A stretch of 64,000 bases of DNA from Heliomarina baculiformis (GTDB lineage: Bacteria; Pseudomonadota; Alphaproteobacteria; Rhodobacterales; Rhodobacteraceae), in contig NZ_JAIMIC010000009.1 of NCBI RefSeq assembly GCF_019966545.1, positions 62,001 to 126,000 on the forward strand, given 5' to 3'. How positions within the stretch are numbered: position 1 is the stretch's first letter; each line of letters opens with the position of its first letter. Under the pieces are notes generated by a model. It saw only the letters and a list, made by a program, of their open reading frames with translations. It did no database searches and was not told the DNA's origin. A program made the position numbers and the translations under genes. Below, in pieces: positions 53,491 through 62,305 of the stretch.

Positions 53491-54161
53491 CATTGACACT
53501 TTATACTTATGACTGGCTGCCGGAATTCCCGCGCGGTTTCGTGCGGGACATGCGGGTGAGATGGGTTATCGAGGAGCTCGGCCGCTCGTATGTGGTAAAG
53601 CCCCTTCCGGCCAGTCCCAAAAGCGACGGGCATCTCCGGATGCAACCCTTTGGGCAGGTTCCGATCATAAAGGATCAGGAGCTCACCCTGTTCGAAAGCG
53701 GCGCGATATTGCTGCACCTGGGCGCGGGAAGCGACCTTATTCCTAATGGAAGGGAGGCGGAAATCACGCAGTGGTTGTTTGCCGCGCTGAACACGGTCGA
53801 GGTCGCAAGCGCTCCTTGGCTGAACATGAAACTCGCTCTAAAGATACCGCAGCTTTTCGGACCTCCGCCTGCGGCAGACGTGGTCGATCACGCGCGAGCG
53901 CTGCTCGAGACGCGACTGTCGGCGCTTGATCGCATCATGGCAGAGCGTAACTGGTTGTCAGAAGACTTCAGCGTGGCGGATATTGCCATGGTCGACGTCC
54001 TCCGGGTCATTCATGCCGAAGACGGTCTGGGCTCGCACGACAACCTTACCGGTTATGTCCAACGGGGCACTGATCGCCCCGCATTTCGAAAAGCCATGAA
54101 AGATCACATGGCACATTGGAAAGCTGCAGATGCCCGTCGTGAGGTGGAGGAGGCGTCATGA
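53487..54161 (+). CDS. Glutathione S-transferase family protein
   Basis: 224 residues, ATG at 53487 in a 4-bp overlap with the DUF1428 gene. The N-terminal thioredoxin-fold domain ends with PFGQVPIIKDQELTLFESGAI, the cis-Pro and Ser-containing glutathione-binding motif. The helical C-terminal domain follows, with NWLSEDFSVADIAMVDVLR, the usual GST helix 6 box. The substrate is unknown. Co-expression with a tandem DUF1428 protein under a redox- or aldehyde-type HxlR regulator suggests detoxification of an electrophile, which is inference. Confidence 0.9.
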   Translation: MTLTLYTYDWLPEFPRGFVRDMRVRWVIEELGRSYVVKPLPASPKSDGHLRMQPFGQVPIIKDQELTLFESGAILLHLGAGSDLIPNGREAEITQWLFAALNTVEVASAPWLNMKLALKIPQLFGPPPAADVVDHARALLETRLSALDRIMAERNWLSEDFSVADIAMVDVLRVIHAEDGLGSHDNLTGYVQRGTDRPAFRKAMKDHMAHWKAADARREVEEAS

Positions 54162-54474
54162 CAACGATGCAAGCTAACAACGTGGAAACATCGACGCCGG
54201 CCATCGCCAGAAACATCATATTTCCCTGATACGAGACCGAAGCGCGCTCTTGCGCGAGCGTATTTGCCGGAAACAAATTCTTGGCGGTGCATCACGCGCC
54301 GCCGGTCTATCCGTGGGGCAAGGCGAGAGACGTCCTGCGAGTGCATTTTTCGGTTTGGGAAAGCCGGAGCATCGGTCTGAAAATCCGGTTTCAAAGTATA
54401 GCCAGTCAATTTTCAGCAGGCTAGCTCGCCACATCTCGGCAGCGGCAGGTGTCCAAAAACGGGGGGGGTGATAT

Positions 54475-54518
54475 CCGTACACAAACCGTATGACATCTGT
54501 ACATCAGCCGTATGACGA
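54475..54518. repeat. Four tandem, helically phased 11-bp repeats
   Basis: Consecutive 11-mers CCGTACACAAA, CCGTATGACAT, CTGTACATCAG and CCGTATGACGA share the C-C/T-G-T-A start. The second and fourth share CCGTATGAC exactly, 22 bp apart. An 11-bp period places each unit on the same DNA face, which suits a protein-binding array. No obvious promoter follows on the plus strand. Confidence 0.5.
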
Positions 54519-54552
54519 ACCGGGCCGACCGCCGAATGCACATATGGATTGC

Positions 54553-54608
54553 GCGCGAAGCCGAGAGGCAGAGAGCGGCGAAGGGCCGCTCGGCCTTCGG
54601 CTTCGCGC
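54553..54608. terminator. Long stem-loop, probable terminator of the 60-aa gene
   Basis: GCGCGAAGCCGA (54553-54564) pairs perfectly with TCGGCTTCGCGC (54597-54608). Inside it GAGCGGC pairs with GCCGCTC around a GAAGG loop. The hairpin lies 36 bp downstream of the minus-strand gene at 54645-54827. There is no T-run on either side, so a structural RNA or processing element is also possible. Confidence 0.5.
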
Positions 54609-54644
54609 CTTAACATGGCTACATGTTTTCTATTGTCGGAACGG

Positions 54645-54827
54645 TCAGCTTACGTTCGGACCGCGTTTGGCGCGGACTGCCTGCCGGATTGCCTGCCAGT
54701 TCTCGGCCTGTTCCTGTTTACCTTCGGTCTGACACTGGCGCACCATTTGCGCGGCTTCGGCTTCGGCCCGGTCTCCGTGGACGCGGTAAAGCGCGTTTGC
54801 GTGCTGGCTAATCTGCATTGTATTCAT
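54645..54827 (-). CDS. Small conserved-type protein of unknown function (60 aa)
   Basis: The start ATG at 54827 has a perfect Shine-Dalgarno AGGAGG five bases upstream, which strongly supports translation. The protein is charged and helical: it opens MNTMQISQHANALYRVHGDR and ends with a basic segment. From memory, short proteins with the HANALYxxHGDxAEAEA pattern are widespread in alphaproteobacteria, especially Rhodobacterales. No enzymatic motif, membrane segment or signal peptide is visible. It is monocistronic, with non-coding sequence on both sides and a strong hairpin after its stop. Confidence 0.75.
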   Translation of the reverse strand: MNTMQISQHANALYRVHGDRAEAEAAQMVRQCQTEGKQEQAENWQAIRQAVRAKRGPNVS

Positions 54828-55154
54828 GGTTTCCTCCTATCGTCGGACAAGTGAATGGCCACGATTCCCCCAGTTTGGGTGGATCGATCATACAGAAGCG
54901 AAGGGTACGAGTCATGCATCGCGTACTGGCCTAGGCGACAACCGGCGCTTTCGGCGGGAGAATTCAGAGCCCTCAGACAGATAGCGTTTTTGACCCACCC
55001 TGACTGCTAGGGCGGAATGCGAAAACCCGTAACCGGACGGCGCCTCATTTCGCCACACCTCCATGCCAGTAGCAGATGGCCAACCGGCGTCTTTGCTCTT
55101 GCGTCCGGGGCGAACCATCCGCAGGTTTGCGGCAAATCGCCAAAGGGGACTGCC
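54828..55154. other. Non-coding gap between the 60-aa gene and the PPOX-fold flavoprotein gene
   Basis: These 327 bp separate two divergent start codons and should contain both promoters. By eye I see no convincing -35/-10 pair, repeat or RNA structure. Open frames crossing it lack ribosome-binding sites and family features. Confidence 0.45.
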
Positions 55155-55769
55155 ATGCAATTCATTGAAACCGCCGAAGAGCTTCGCGCCATTTATGGCG
55201 AGGCGTCGCAGGGGGCGTTGCGCAAGCAATTGGCCTCGCTGGATGAACACGCGCGCAAGTTCCTGTCCCTGTCACCTTTCGCGGTAATCGGCTCGCAGGC
55301 GCCGGATGGCATGGGCGATGTGACGCCAAGAGGCGACCAACCGGGCTTTACGGTGGCGCTTGACGATCACACCATCGCCATGCCCGACCGGCCGGGCAAT
55401 GCGCGGCTTGATACGCTGGACAACATCCTGCGCAACCCGGCGGTCGGCCTGATCTTTATGATCCCCGGCATGAACGAAACCCTGCGCATCAACGGAAGGG
55501 CGAAAATCACAGCCGATCCGGACCTTTGCGGACGGCTGGCGGTGAACGGCAAACCGGCCAAGAGCGTTATCGTAATCACTGTTCACGAAGTCTACATGCA
55601 CTGCGCCAAGGCCTATATCCGCTCAAAACTCTGGAAGCCCGAAACCTGGCCCGAGCGTAGCAGCATGCCGTCGCTTGGCGAAATATTGCGGGACCAGATC
55701 GCGCATGCAGTTGCGGCCGAGCAGATTGACGAAAGCCTTGCAGAAAACTATCGAAAGGAATTGTGGTAG
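55155..55769 (+). CDS. Pyridoxamine 5'-phosphate oxidase-like FMN flavoprotein (MSMEG_1061 type)
   Basis: 204 residues from ATG 55155, preceded by GGGGA. The split-barrel flavoprotein core is recognisable: FLSLSPFAVIGSQAPDGMGDVTPRGD near residue 40, then IAMPDRPGNARLDTL and NPAVGLIFMIPGMNETLRINGRA. These are the hallmarks of the PPOX-class MSMEG_1061-like group. Such proteins bind FMN (or F420 in actinobacteria) and reduce or oxidise small molecules; the substrate here is unknown. It stands alone, followed 60 bp later by the convergent end of the IclR gene. Confidence 0.88.
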   Translation: MQFIETAEELRAIYGEASQGALRKQLASLDEHARKFLSLSPFAVIGSQAPDGMGDVTPRGDQPGFTVALDDHTIAMPDRPGNARLDTLDNILRNPAVGLIFMIPGMNETLRINGRAKITADPDLCGRLAVNGKPAKSVIVITVHEVYMHCAKAYIRSKLWKPETWPERSSMPSLGEILRDQIAHAVAAEQIDESLAENYRKELW

Positions 55770-55829
55770 GCGGCACCGTCGGAGCGGCAGATCGCTTGGG
55801 TTAGACTGTCAGCCAGCAAATGCCGGGCG

Positions 55830-56678
55830 TCAGTTCAGGAAATAGGGCGGTTTGAAGATGCCCATCATGCGGATGGACTTGGCTGCTTCGGCCAATCTTG
55901 GGCCAAGGTCGTTTTCGACCACGTCTTCGCGGGCCCGGAAACGCGGCAGGCCGCAGGATAGCGCGACACGCAGGCCGTCTTCGGTTTCGCCAAGTGGTGT
56001 CGAGAGGGCAACGATATTCGGACGCCAGTCGCCGTAGGATGAACAGAACCCGGCATCGCGGCAACGCGCAATGCTGGCGGCAGTATCCTCGGCATGGGTT
56101 GCGAATTCCTCGGGGAAACGCAGACGTAACTCGGCCAGCTTGTCGTAAAGTTCCTGCCCCTCGAGCAGCGACAGCAGCGCCCGACCGCTTGCCGAGCGGT
56201 GCAGCGGCCCGGTGATCCCGGGTTCGGGGATGTGAGGAAAGCTGATCGGGTCGCCGATGGTCTGCACCTGAACGAATTGATCGCCCGACATCACCGCAAG
56301 CGTGACATTGCCCGTGCTCATCTCGGCAATCTCGCGCATCGGCCCCACCAGTTGGTGACGCCAGCGCGTCGCCGCGAGAACAGGGTAGGAAAGGCCAAGG
56401 ATACGCGGTGCGAGGCGAAAGTTGCCCTTCGTGTCGCGCCGTAGATAACCCATGTGCATCAACGTCTTACAAAGACGGGACACGGTCGCCCGGTTCAGGC
56501 CCAGGCGCCGCGCGATCTCTGAATTGGCAAAACGATCTTCCTGATCATTGAAAAGCGCGAGGATCTCGAGCCCCTTCATCAGGGTCGATGAAAGCGCCTG
56601 ATCCGTCGCGTTTTCACCGGGCAGTTCGCACTCGCCCGCATCGGCCCATTCGTTCAGGATCGTCTTGCCGTCGCTCAA
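55830..56678 (-). CDS. IclR-family transcriptional regulator
   Basis: 282 residues from TTG 56678, which overlaps the stop of the CoA-transferase by 4 bp (TTGA), giving translational coupling. The winged helix-turn-helix is at about residues 30-95 (NSEIARRLGLNRATVSRLCKTL). The effector-binding domain follows with GPLHRSASGRALLS, CRDAGFCSSYGDWRPNIVALSTPL and a GLRVALSCGLP segment. IclR proteins in such loci sense an organic acid or its CoA ester. It likely regulates the divergent CoA-transferase and acyl-CoA dehydrogenase/TRAP operons through the site at 57918-57953. It forms the second gene of the minus-strand operon. Confidence 0.93.
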   Translation of the reverse strand: MSDGKTILNEWADAGECELPGENATDQALSSTLMKGLEILALFNDQEDRFANSEIARRLGLNRATVSRLCKTLMHMGYLRRDTKGNFRLAPRILGLSYPVLAATRWRHQLVGPMREIAEMSTGNVTLAVMSGDQFVQVQTIGDPISFPHIPEPGITGPLHRSASGRALLSLLEGQELYDKLAELRLRFPEEFATHAEDTAASIARCRDAGFCSSYGDWRPNIVALSTPLGETEDGLRVALSCGLPRFRAREDVVENDLGPRLAEAAKSIRMMGIFKPPYFLN

Positions 56679-57901
56679 AGGATTCCCTGCTCCCGATAAG
56701 TCTCGATCTCCTGGTCGTCCAGGTTCAGAAGTGTCTTGTATATGTAATCGTTATCCGCTCCCAGACCCTTTGCGGCCCAGCGTATCCTGCCGGGCGCCTT
56801 GCGGAAACGGGGCACAAGCCCCTGCATGCGGACCGACCCGAAATCTTCGTCGCTGACCGAGACGATCGCATTGCGTGCCTTGTACTGCGCATCGTCGAAA
56901 ACCTGGTCCATGCCGTAGATCGGCGCGATGGTGCCATTGTGTTCCCGAAACGAGGCGATGACCTCGTCCAGCGTATGCGCCGCGATCCATGCGCCAAAGA
57001 TCTTGTCGAGCTCTTCGACGTGTTTCACGCGCGCCACGTTCGACGCAAAACGCGGATCGTCCACCAATTCCGGTTTGCCGATGGCGGCCGCGTTATAGCG
57101 GAAGGTGCGGTTGGTCGAACCCGCAAGGCTGACATAGCGTTTGTCCGAGGTCATGTAGACATCGGAAGGGGCGGAATAGGTGTTCTTGTTGCCCACCCGT
57201 TCACGCACATCGCCAAGCTGGTCGTATTCGATGGGCAGAGATTCCAGCAGGCGCAGAACGGCTTCGGTCATGGCAAGATCGATCTCTTCGCCTTCTTGCC
57301 GGTCAGACCGCACGACTTTGAGCAGGGCGGCACAGATCGAAAAGGCACCGAACAGGCCGCCGATGGAATCGGCCAGAGGATAGCCAGTGTGGACCGGCGG
57401 GCGATCCGGGTCGCCGGTGATATGGGTCAGCCCGCCCATGGCCTCGAAGATACGGGCGAAACCAGGCTGGTTCGCCATCGGACCGTCCTGTCCGAAACCG
57501 CTGACCCTAAGGACGACGAGACGGGGATTGGCTTTCCACAGGGTTTCGATATCAAGCCCCCAGCGGTCGAGCGTGCCCGGGCGGAAATTCTCGATCAGAA
57601 CATCCATCTGCGAAACCAGATCAAGGAAGAGTTTCGCGCCATCGTCTTTACGCAGATCCAGCGTGCCGTGGTATTTGCCGCGATTCGTGACCTTCCACCA
57701 CAGCGGCTTGCCGTCCTTGAGCGGCGGGAACCCCCGCAGCCCGTCGCCAACGCCCGGCAGTTCGAGTTTGACGACCTCGGCACCGAAATCCGCGAGCAGG
57801 GAACCCGCCATCGGGCCGGCAATGATCGTTGCGATATCAAGGATTTTAAGCCCAGAAAGGGGGCCCGCGCCGGTATCGGAGCCGGTATTGGGGGTGGTCA
57901 T
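56675..57901 (-). CDS. Class III CoA-transferase (CaiB/BaiF family)
   Basis: 408 residues from ATG 57901, with AGGAGG nearby. Family III landmarks are LSGLKILDIATIIAGPMAGSLLADFGAEVVKLE-type sequence in the first 50 residues and a SLAGSTNRTF segment. The catalytic Asp region is ENFRPGTLDRWGLD. Such enzymes move CoA from one acyl group to another, here presumably activating a carboxylate brought in by the TRAP system before dehydrogenation. It is divergent from the acyl-CoA dehydrogenase across 97 bp and co-translated with the IclR gene. The substrate cannot be named from the sequence. Confidence 0.93.
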   Translation of the reverse strand: MTTPNTGSDTGAGPLSGLKILDIATIIAGPMAGSLLADFGAEVVKLELPGVGDGLRGFPPLKDGKPLWWKVTNRGKYHGTLDLRKDDGAKLFLDLVSQMDVLIENFRPGTLDRWGLDIETLWKANPRLVVLRVSGFGQDGPMANQPGFARIFEAMGGLTHITGDPDRPPVHTGYPLADSIGGLFGAFSICAALLKVVRSDRQEGEEIDLAMTEAVLRLLESLPIEYDQLGDVRERVGNKNTYSAPSDVYMTSDKRYVSLAGSTNRTFRYNAAAIGKPELVDDPRFASNVARVKHVEELDKIFGAWIAAHTLDEVIASFREHNGTIAPIYGMDQVFDDAQYKARNAIVSVSDEDFGSVRMQGLVPRFRKAPGRIRWAAKGLGADNDYIYKTLLNLDDQEIETYREQGIL

Positions 57902-57917
57902 TCACACTCCTCCTATG

Positions 57918-57953
57918 TGAAACGTGTTTGACAAGTGTTACGATATTTGAAAC
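57918..57953. promoter_or_regulatory. Putative IclR operator in the divergent promoter
   Basis: TGAAAC-GT-GTTTGA at 57918-57931 is a near-perfect dyad (one mismatch). TGAAAC recurs at 57948-57953, exactly 30 bp downstream, about three DNA turns. The element lies between the CoA-transferase and acyl-CoA dehydrogenase start codons, where an IclR regulator would act on both. Confidence 0.5.
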
Positions 57954-57998
57954 AACAAGGTCAATACGTGCGATTAATGATCCTTGGGGAGGGGTGTC

Positions 57999-59270
57999 AT
58001 GCATTTCGAGCCGACTGGCAGGGCAGAGGAATTCCGCGATGCGGTTGCGGGATTTTTTGCGAGCGATGTCCTTCCGCGCCATCGCGACTGGGTTCAGCAG
58101 GTCATGCGGGAAGGCCGAGAAGCGGGCTTTCTGCCCGCGCTGCGCGGCAAGGCACGCGAGCAGGGACTTTGGAACCTCGCGCTGCCCGAACTGGCCGAGA
58201 GCGAGCCGGGAACACGGCTGAGCAATCTTGAATTCGCACCACTGGCAGAGATCATGGGCAAACTGCCCTGGGGCTCTCAGGTGTTCAACTGCCAGGCGCC
58301 GGATGTGCCGAACATGGCGATGCTTCAGGCGCTGGCGGATCCGGAACAGAAAGAGCGCTGGCTCAACCCGCTTCTCGAAGGCGAGACGCGGTCGGCCTTC
58401 GCGATGACCGAGCCTGATGTGGCGTCGTCCGACGCCTCGAACATTGCGACACGGATCAGTTTCGAGGGCGACCAGATCCGGATCAACGGGCGCAAGTGGT
58501 TTGCCACGGGCGGCGCGCATCCGGATTGTTCCTTTCTGATCGTCATGGGCGTAAGCGACCCGGAGGCCGGGCGCACCGAACGCCAGAGCATGGTGATCGT
58601 GCCAACCGATGCGCCGGGCGTCACCATCACACGCGACCTGACTTATCTGGGCTGGGCCGACCATGTCGCGCCGATTGCGCAGATCGAACTGGAGGACGTG
58701 GTCGTGCCTGCCAGCAATCTGCTGGGAGAACGGGGCAGGGGGTTCAGGGGCGCGCAGGTGCGGCTTGGACCGGCACGGATTCACCACGCGATGCGCTGCA
58801 TCGGGCTGGCCGAGATGCTGGTGGAACTGATGATCGTGCGGGCCCGCGAACGGACCGCCTTTGGCCGCAGCGTGATCGACTATGACACGATCCAGCGCTG
58901 GATCGGCGAGGCGCGGGTTGAAATCGACATGAACAGGCTGGCGGTGCAGCGCTGCGCATGGCTGCTCGATCAGGGCGGGAACAGCGCGAGCTGGCGGCCG
59001 GTTTCAATGATCAAGGTCTCGGTCCCGAACATGTTGCAGAAAGTCGCGGACCGCGCGCTGCAGATCTTTGGCGCGATGGGCGGGCTGGACGATCTCCCGA
59101 TCCACCACGCTTTTGCCTATGCGCGCTGGTTCCGCATCGGCGACGGACCGGACGAGGTGCATCTGCGCCAGATTTTCCGCAGTGAGCCGCAGCCGGAATG
59201 GTCGATGGAGGACAGCCCTTATCTGGCCGTGCCTCAACAGGCCCGGCCGGTCCGGAGGGCCGCGGAATGA
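57999..59270 (+). CDS. Acyl-CoA dehydrogenase (ACAD10/11-like group)
   Basis: 423 residues from ATG 57999, with GGGGAGGGG just upstream. FAD-binding and substrate motifs of acyl-CoA dehydrogenases are present: FAMTEPDVASSDASN near 140, INGRKWFATGG near 165, RTAFGRSVIDYDTIQ near 285 and a C-terminal FGAMGGLDD then GDGPDEVHLRQI. The latter form fits the longer ACAD10/11-like group. It would oxidise the CoA ester made by the divergent CoA-transferase. It overlaps the TRAP permease gene by 4 bp, tying uptake and oxidation into one operon. Confidence 0.93.
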   Translation: MHFEPTGRAEEFRDAVAGFFASDVLPRHRDWVQQVMREGREAGFLPALRGKAREQGLWNLALPELAESEPGTRLSNLEFAPLAEIMGKLPWGSQVFNCQAPDVPNMAMLQALADPEQKERWLNPLLEGETRSAFAMTEPDVASSDASNIATRISFEGDQIRINGRKWFATGGAHPDCSFLIVMGVSDPEAGRTERQSMVIVPTDAPGVTITRDLTYLGWADHVAPIAQIELEDVVVPASNLLGERGRGFRGAQVRLGPARIHHAMRCIGLAEMLVELMIVRARERTAFGRSVIDYDTIQRWIGEARVEIDMNRLAVQRCAWLLDQGGNSASWRPVSMIKVSVPNMLQKVADRALQIFGAMGGLDDLPIHHAFAYARWFRIGDGPDEVHLRQIFRSEPQPEWSMEDSPYLAVPQQARPVRRAAE

Positions 59271-61201
59271 TCGAAAAGATGTCGCTTCGCACTATCGGGC
59301 TTTCCATCGTGGCCGTACTGGCCGCCGCCATGGCGCTGCAGTCGATCTGGGTTGCGTGGTCCGGGCCGTGGAGCATGGCCTTTGGCCGCAACATGCTGAT
59401 GGGGGCGGCGCTGGTGATCGTGCTGATCAGCTGGCCCGTATACAGGCTCGATACGGAACCGTCGCGGATGGTCAGGATCGCGGGCGCGATCCTTGATACC
59501 GTGCTTGTTGCCGTCGTGATCATGGCATGCTGGCGCTTTACGCAGGTCGAACACCTGCAGGAAGCGACCTTTTACATCTTTTCCACCTATGACACCTGGC
59601 TGGCGCTGGCGGGATGCGTTGCCCTGCTGGAAGCGACGCGGCGTTTGTTCGGTCTGCCCATCGTCATCATCGCGACGCTGATGATCCTTTACTGTCTTTT
59701 CGGCGGCTACCTCCCCGGCATTTTCAACCATGCGGGGGTGGATCTGAACCGGACGATGCAGAACGTCTGGTACGGGTTCCAGGGCGTGTTCGGCATGCCG
59801 ACCGGCGTGGTGATCCGTGTCGTCATGGTTTTCGTCGTCTTTGGCTTGCTGCTGGAAGGCACCGGGGCATCGGATGCCCTGATCCGCTGTTCGGTCGCTC
59901 TGACCGGCAAATCGCGCGGCGGACCGGCCCATGCGGCAGTTGTGGCAAGCGCGCTCTTCGGGTCGATGTCGGGCAGCGTGACGGCCAATGTCGTCGGCTC
60001 GGGCACCTTTACCATTCCCATGATCAAGCGCCGCGGTTTTTCGCCCGCGATGGCGGGCGGCATCGAAGCGGCTGCCTCGACCGGCGGGCAGATCGTGCCG
60101 CCGGTGATGGGGGCCGCGGCCTTTCTCATGGCGGACCTGACCGGCGAGCTTTACACCACCATCGCGCTGGCCGCGCTGGTGCCCGCGATTTTCTATTACG
60201 GGTCGCTCTTCGCCGCGATTTCAGTTCAGGCGCGGGCGCTTGGGATCGAACCGATCCCCGAGGCCGAGCGAGTCAAGCTTTCGCGTCAGGACTATATCCT
60301 GTCGCTGCAGTTCATCCTGCCGATCCTCGCCATCGTGGCGGTGCTGGTTGCGGGACGTTCGCCAGCACTTGCGGGTTTTGCCGCCGTCGTTTCGACCGTC
60401 GTGCTGGGCCTGTTCCGCAAGCAGAACCGGGAGAACCCGAAAATCTTTCTCAATGCGCTGGTGCAGGGGGGTAAGGCCTGTGCCTCGATCCTTGTGGCTG
60501 TCGGATGCATCGGGGTCATCCTTGGTGTGCTGAACCTGACCGGTCTGGGGCTGACATTCGCCTCGCTGATCTCGTCGATCAGTGACACATGGCTGTTCGG
60601 TTCGCTGCTGGTTACGGCATTTGCCTGCCTCGTGCTGGGCATGGGGATGCCGACGCTGCCCGCTTACCTGATTATTGTTCTGGTGCTGGGTCCGGTGATG
60701 ACCAAGCTGGGTGCCGATATGATCGCGGTCCACATGTTCGTCTTCTACTTTGGCGTGCTGTCGGCGATTACGCCGCCGGTTGCTATCGGTGCCTTTGCCG
60801 CCGCGCCCATCGCTCAGGCCAGCCCGATGGTGACGGCCTTTGTCGCGCTGCGGCTTGCGGTTACCGGTTTCATCATCCCGTTCATCTTTGTCTATGAGCC
60901 ATCGCTGCTGCTGGTCGTCGATTTCGACCCGGTGAATTTCGCGAGGGTCTGCGTAGCGCTGGGTCTGGCGATATGGATGCTGAACACCGGCATCGTCGGC
61001 TATGCCGGAGAACGGATCGGACCGGCCATGCGCGTCGTTCGTATCCTCATGGCCATCGGCCTGATCATTCAGGAACCGGCACTGCAATACGTATTGATCG
61101 TTGCCAGTATTGGCCTGCTTGTCCTGCCCGGGAGGTTCGGGGGCGGACATGCGGATCAGGCGATGGGGAAACAAGTTTCAGAAACCAAGGGAGGACTATG
61201 A
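59267..61201 (+). CDS. Fused TRAP transporter permease (TAXI-type, 4TM+12TM)
   Basis: 644 residues from ATG 59267, overlapping the acyl-CoA dehydrogenase stop (ATGA) with GGAGGG upstream. Almost the whole length is hydrophobic. The large-subunit signatures ALFGSMSGSVTANVVGSG and EAAASTGGQIVPPVMGAAAF are characteristic of DctM-like domains in fused TAXI-TRAP permeases, and GMGMPTLPAYLI is a second conserved loop. The N-terminal four-helix portion replaces the separate DctQ subunit. It imports a carboxylate using a sodium gradient together with the TAXI binding protein encoded next. The stop overlaps the start of that gene by 4 bp. Confidence 0.94.
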   Translation: MIEKMSLRTIGLSIVAVLAAAMALQSIWVAWSGPWSMAFGRNMLMGAALVIVLISWPVYRLDTEPSRMVRIAGAILDTVLVAVVIMACWRFTQVEHLQEATFYIFSTYDTWLALAGCVALLEATRRLFGLPIVIIATLMILYCLFGGYLPGIFNHAGVDLNRTMQNVWYGFQGVFGMPTGVVIRVVMVFVVFGLLLEGTGASDALIRCSVALTGKSRGGPAHAAVVASALFGSMSGSVTANVVGSGTFTIPMIKRRGFSPAMAGGIEAAASTGGQIVPPVMGAAAFLMADLTGELYTTIALAALVPAIFYYGSLFAAISVQARALGIEPIPEAERVKLSRQDYILSLQFILPILAIVAVLVAGRSPALAGFAAVVSTVVLGLFRKQNRENPKIFLNALVQGGKACASILVAVGCIGVILGVLNLTGLGLTFASLISSISDTWLFGSLLVTAFACLVLGMGMPTLPAYLIIVLVLGPVMTKLGADMIAVHMFVFYFGVLSAITPPVAIGAFAAAPIAQASPMVTAFVALRLAVTGFIIPFIFVYEPSLLLVVDFDPVNFARVCVALGLAIWMLNTGIVGYAGERIGPAMRVVRILMAIGLIIQEPALQYVLIVASIGLLVLPGRFGGGHADQAMGKQVSETKGGL

Positions 61202-62231
61202 TGATTTTCAACAAACTCAAGACCGGCGCGCTGGTGCTGGCAACCGGGACCGCGTTGATCGCGGGCACCGTTACCGCCAGCGCCCAGAATTTCCGGATGG
61301 CGTCACTGGGGCAGGCGTCGCCGACGACCGTGTTCTCGATCGCCGTCTCCCGATCATCAAGAAGGACTATGGCTACAGCACACAGCTGACCACCGGCGCT
61401 GTCGGCACCCGGATGATCGTTGACGCGGCGAACCAGCAGCTTGATCTGTTCATGACCGCGGTGTCGATCAACGGCTATCTGCGCGATGGCACGCGGATGT
61501 ACGAACAACTGCCGAATTCGAAAGAGCTTTTCGGCAATATCCGCAGCATCGTGAATTATCCGCTGGGGGCTTATCACGGCATCACCTGGGCTGACTCCGG
61601 CATTGAGACCATGGAAGACCTGAAGGGCAAGAAGGTCTATATCGGGCCGCCCTCGAGCGCCGGTCGCACCGTGATCGAACAGGTGATCAAGGGTGTCACG
61701 GGCTACGAGGCCAACACGGATTTCGAACCGGTAAACCTCGACTGGGCCTCGGCCGAGCAGGCATTCCAGGATCGCCAGCTTGACGCCTATTTTGTCCCGA
61801 CACCGATTCCGAGTTCCGAGCTGCAACAGCTGTCGGCCCTTGGCGAGTTCCGCGTGCTGGGCATTCCGGACGACAAGATCGACGATCCGAGCATCCAAGC
61901 CGCGGGCGCCGTGCCCGGTCGGACCTTTGATATGCTTCAGCCGGGCACCTACGGCGGTCAGGTCAATGAAGAGCCGGTGCGCATGGTGAGTTCCATCGTC
62001 GGGCTTGGCACCAACAAATGGGCTGACGAGGAGCAGATCTATAACATTACCAAGGCGATTTTCGACCATCACGATGATCTGGTCGCGGCCGCCAAGTGGA
62101 TGGAAGCGATTACCCCGGAAAACGCGCTGAACCAGATGAACGCGCCGCTGCATATCGGGGCTTACAAGTACTACAAGGAAATCGGCGTCGAGGTTCCCGA
62201 GGCGCTGATCCCGCCGGAAGCCGCCGACTGA
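61198..62231 (+). pseudogene. TAXI-family TRAP solute-binding protein, broken by a one-base frameshift
   Basis: The start ATG at 61198 has GGGAGGA upstream and encodes a signal peptide (MMIFNKLKTGALVLATGTAL, cleavage near TASAQ) followed by RMASLGQASPTTVFSIAV. At the CCC of 61349-61351 the frame is lost. In the other frame the protein continues at once with PIIKKDYGYSTQLTTGAVG and stays open to TGA 62231 with the normal TAXI domain. One missing C restores the whole protein of about 344 residues. It is either a sequencing error at a C-run or a recent inactivation. If real, the transporter lacks its receptor unless another TAXI protein supplies it. Confidence 0.85.
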
Positions 62232-62305
62232 TCAGACGGAACGGGTCCGCGGCGGGCGTTCTGCCGCGGACCAAATCAAACTCCCCCGCAGCCGAAAGAC
62301 AGGAC

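Larger units (their letters stand above)
54162..54644. other. Non-coding stretch downstream of the GST gene
   Basis: No open frame here looks like a protein-coding gene. The stretch holds an 8-G run at 54461-54468, four phased 11-bp repeats at 54475-54518 and a strong hairpin at 54553-54608. It may contain decayed sequence from an earlier insertion, but no insertion-sequence end or target duplication was recognised. Confidence 0.5.

Noticed and set aside
54162-54644. Possible insertion-sequence or integrase remnant
   Set aside because: No transposase or recombinase motif, terminal inverted repeats or target duplication could be found by eye.
56588-57931. 447-residue plus-strand open frame opposite the CoA-transferase and IclR genes
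   Set aside because: It is antisense to two clear families, rich in Arg, His and Gln, and spans their junction. It is an artefact of third-position GC bias.
61065-62153. 362-residue minus-strand frame opposite the TAXI gene
   Set aside because: It opposes a recognisable TRAP permease end and TAXI domain and has no motif of its own.
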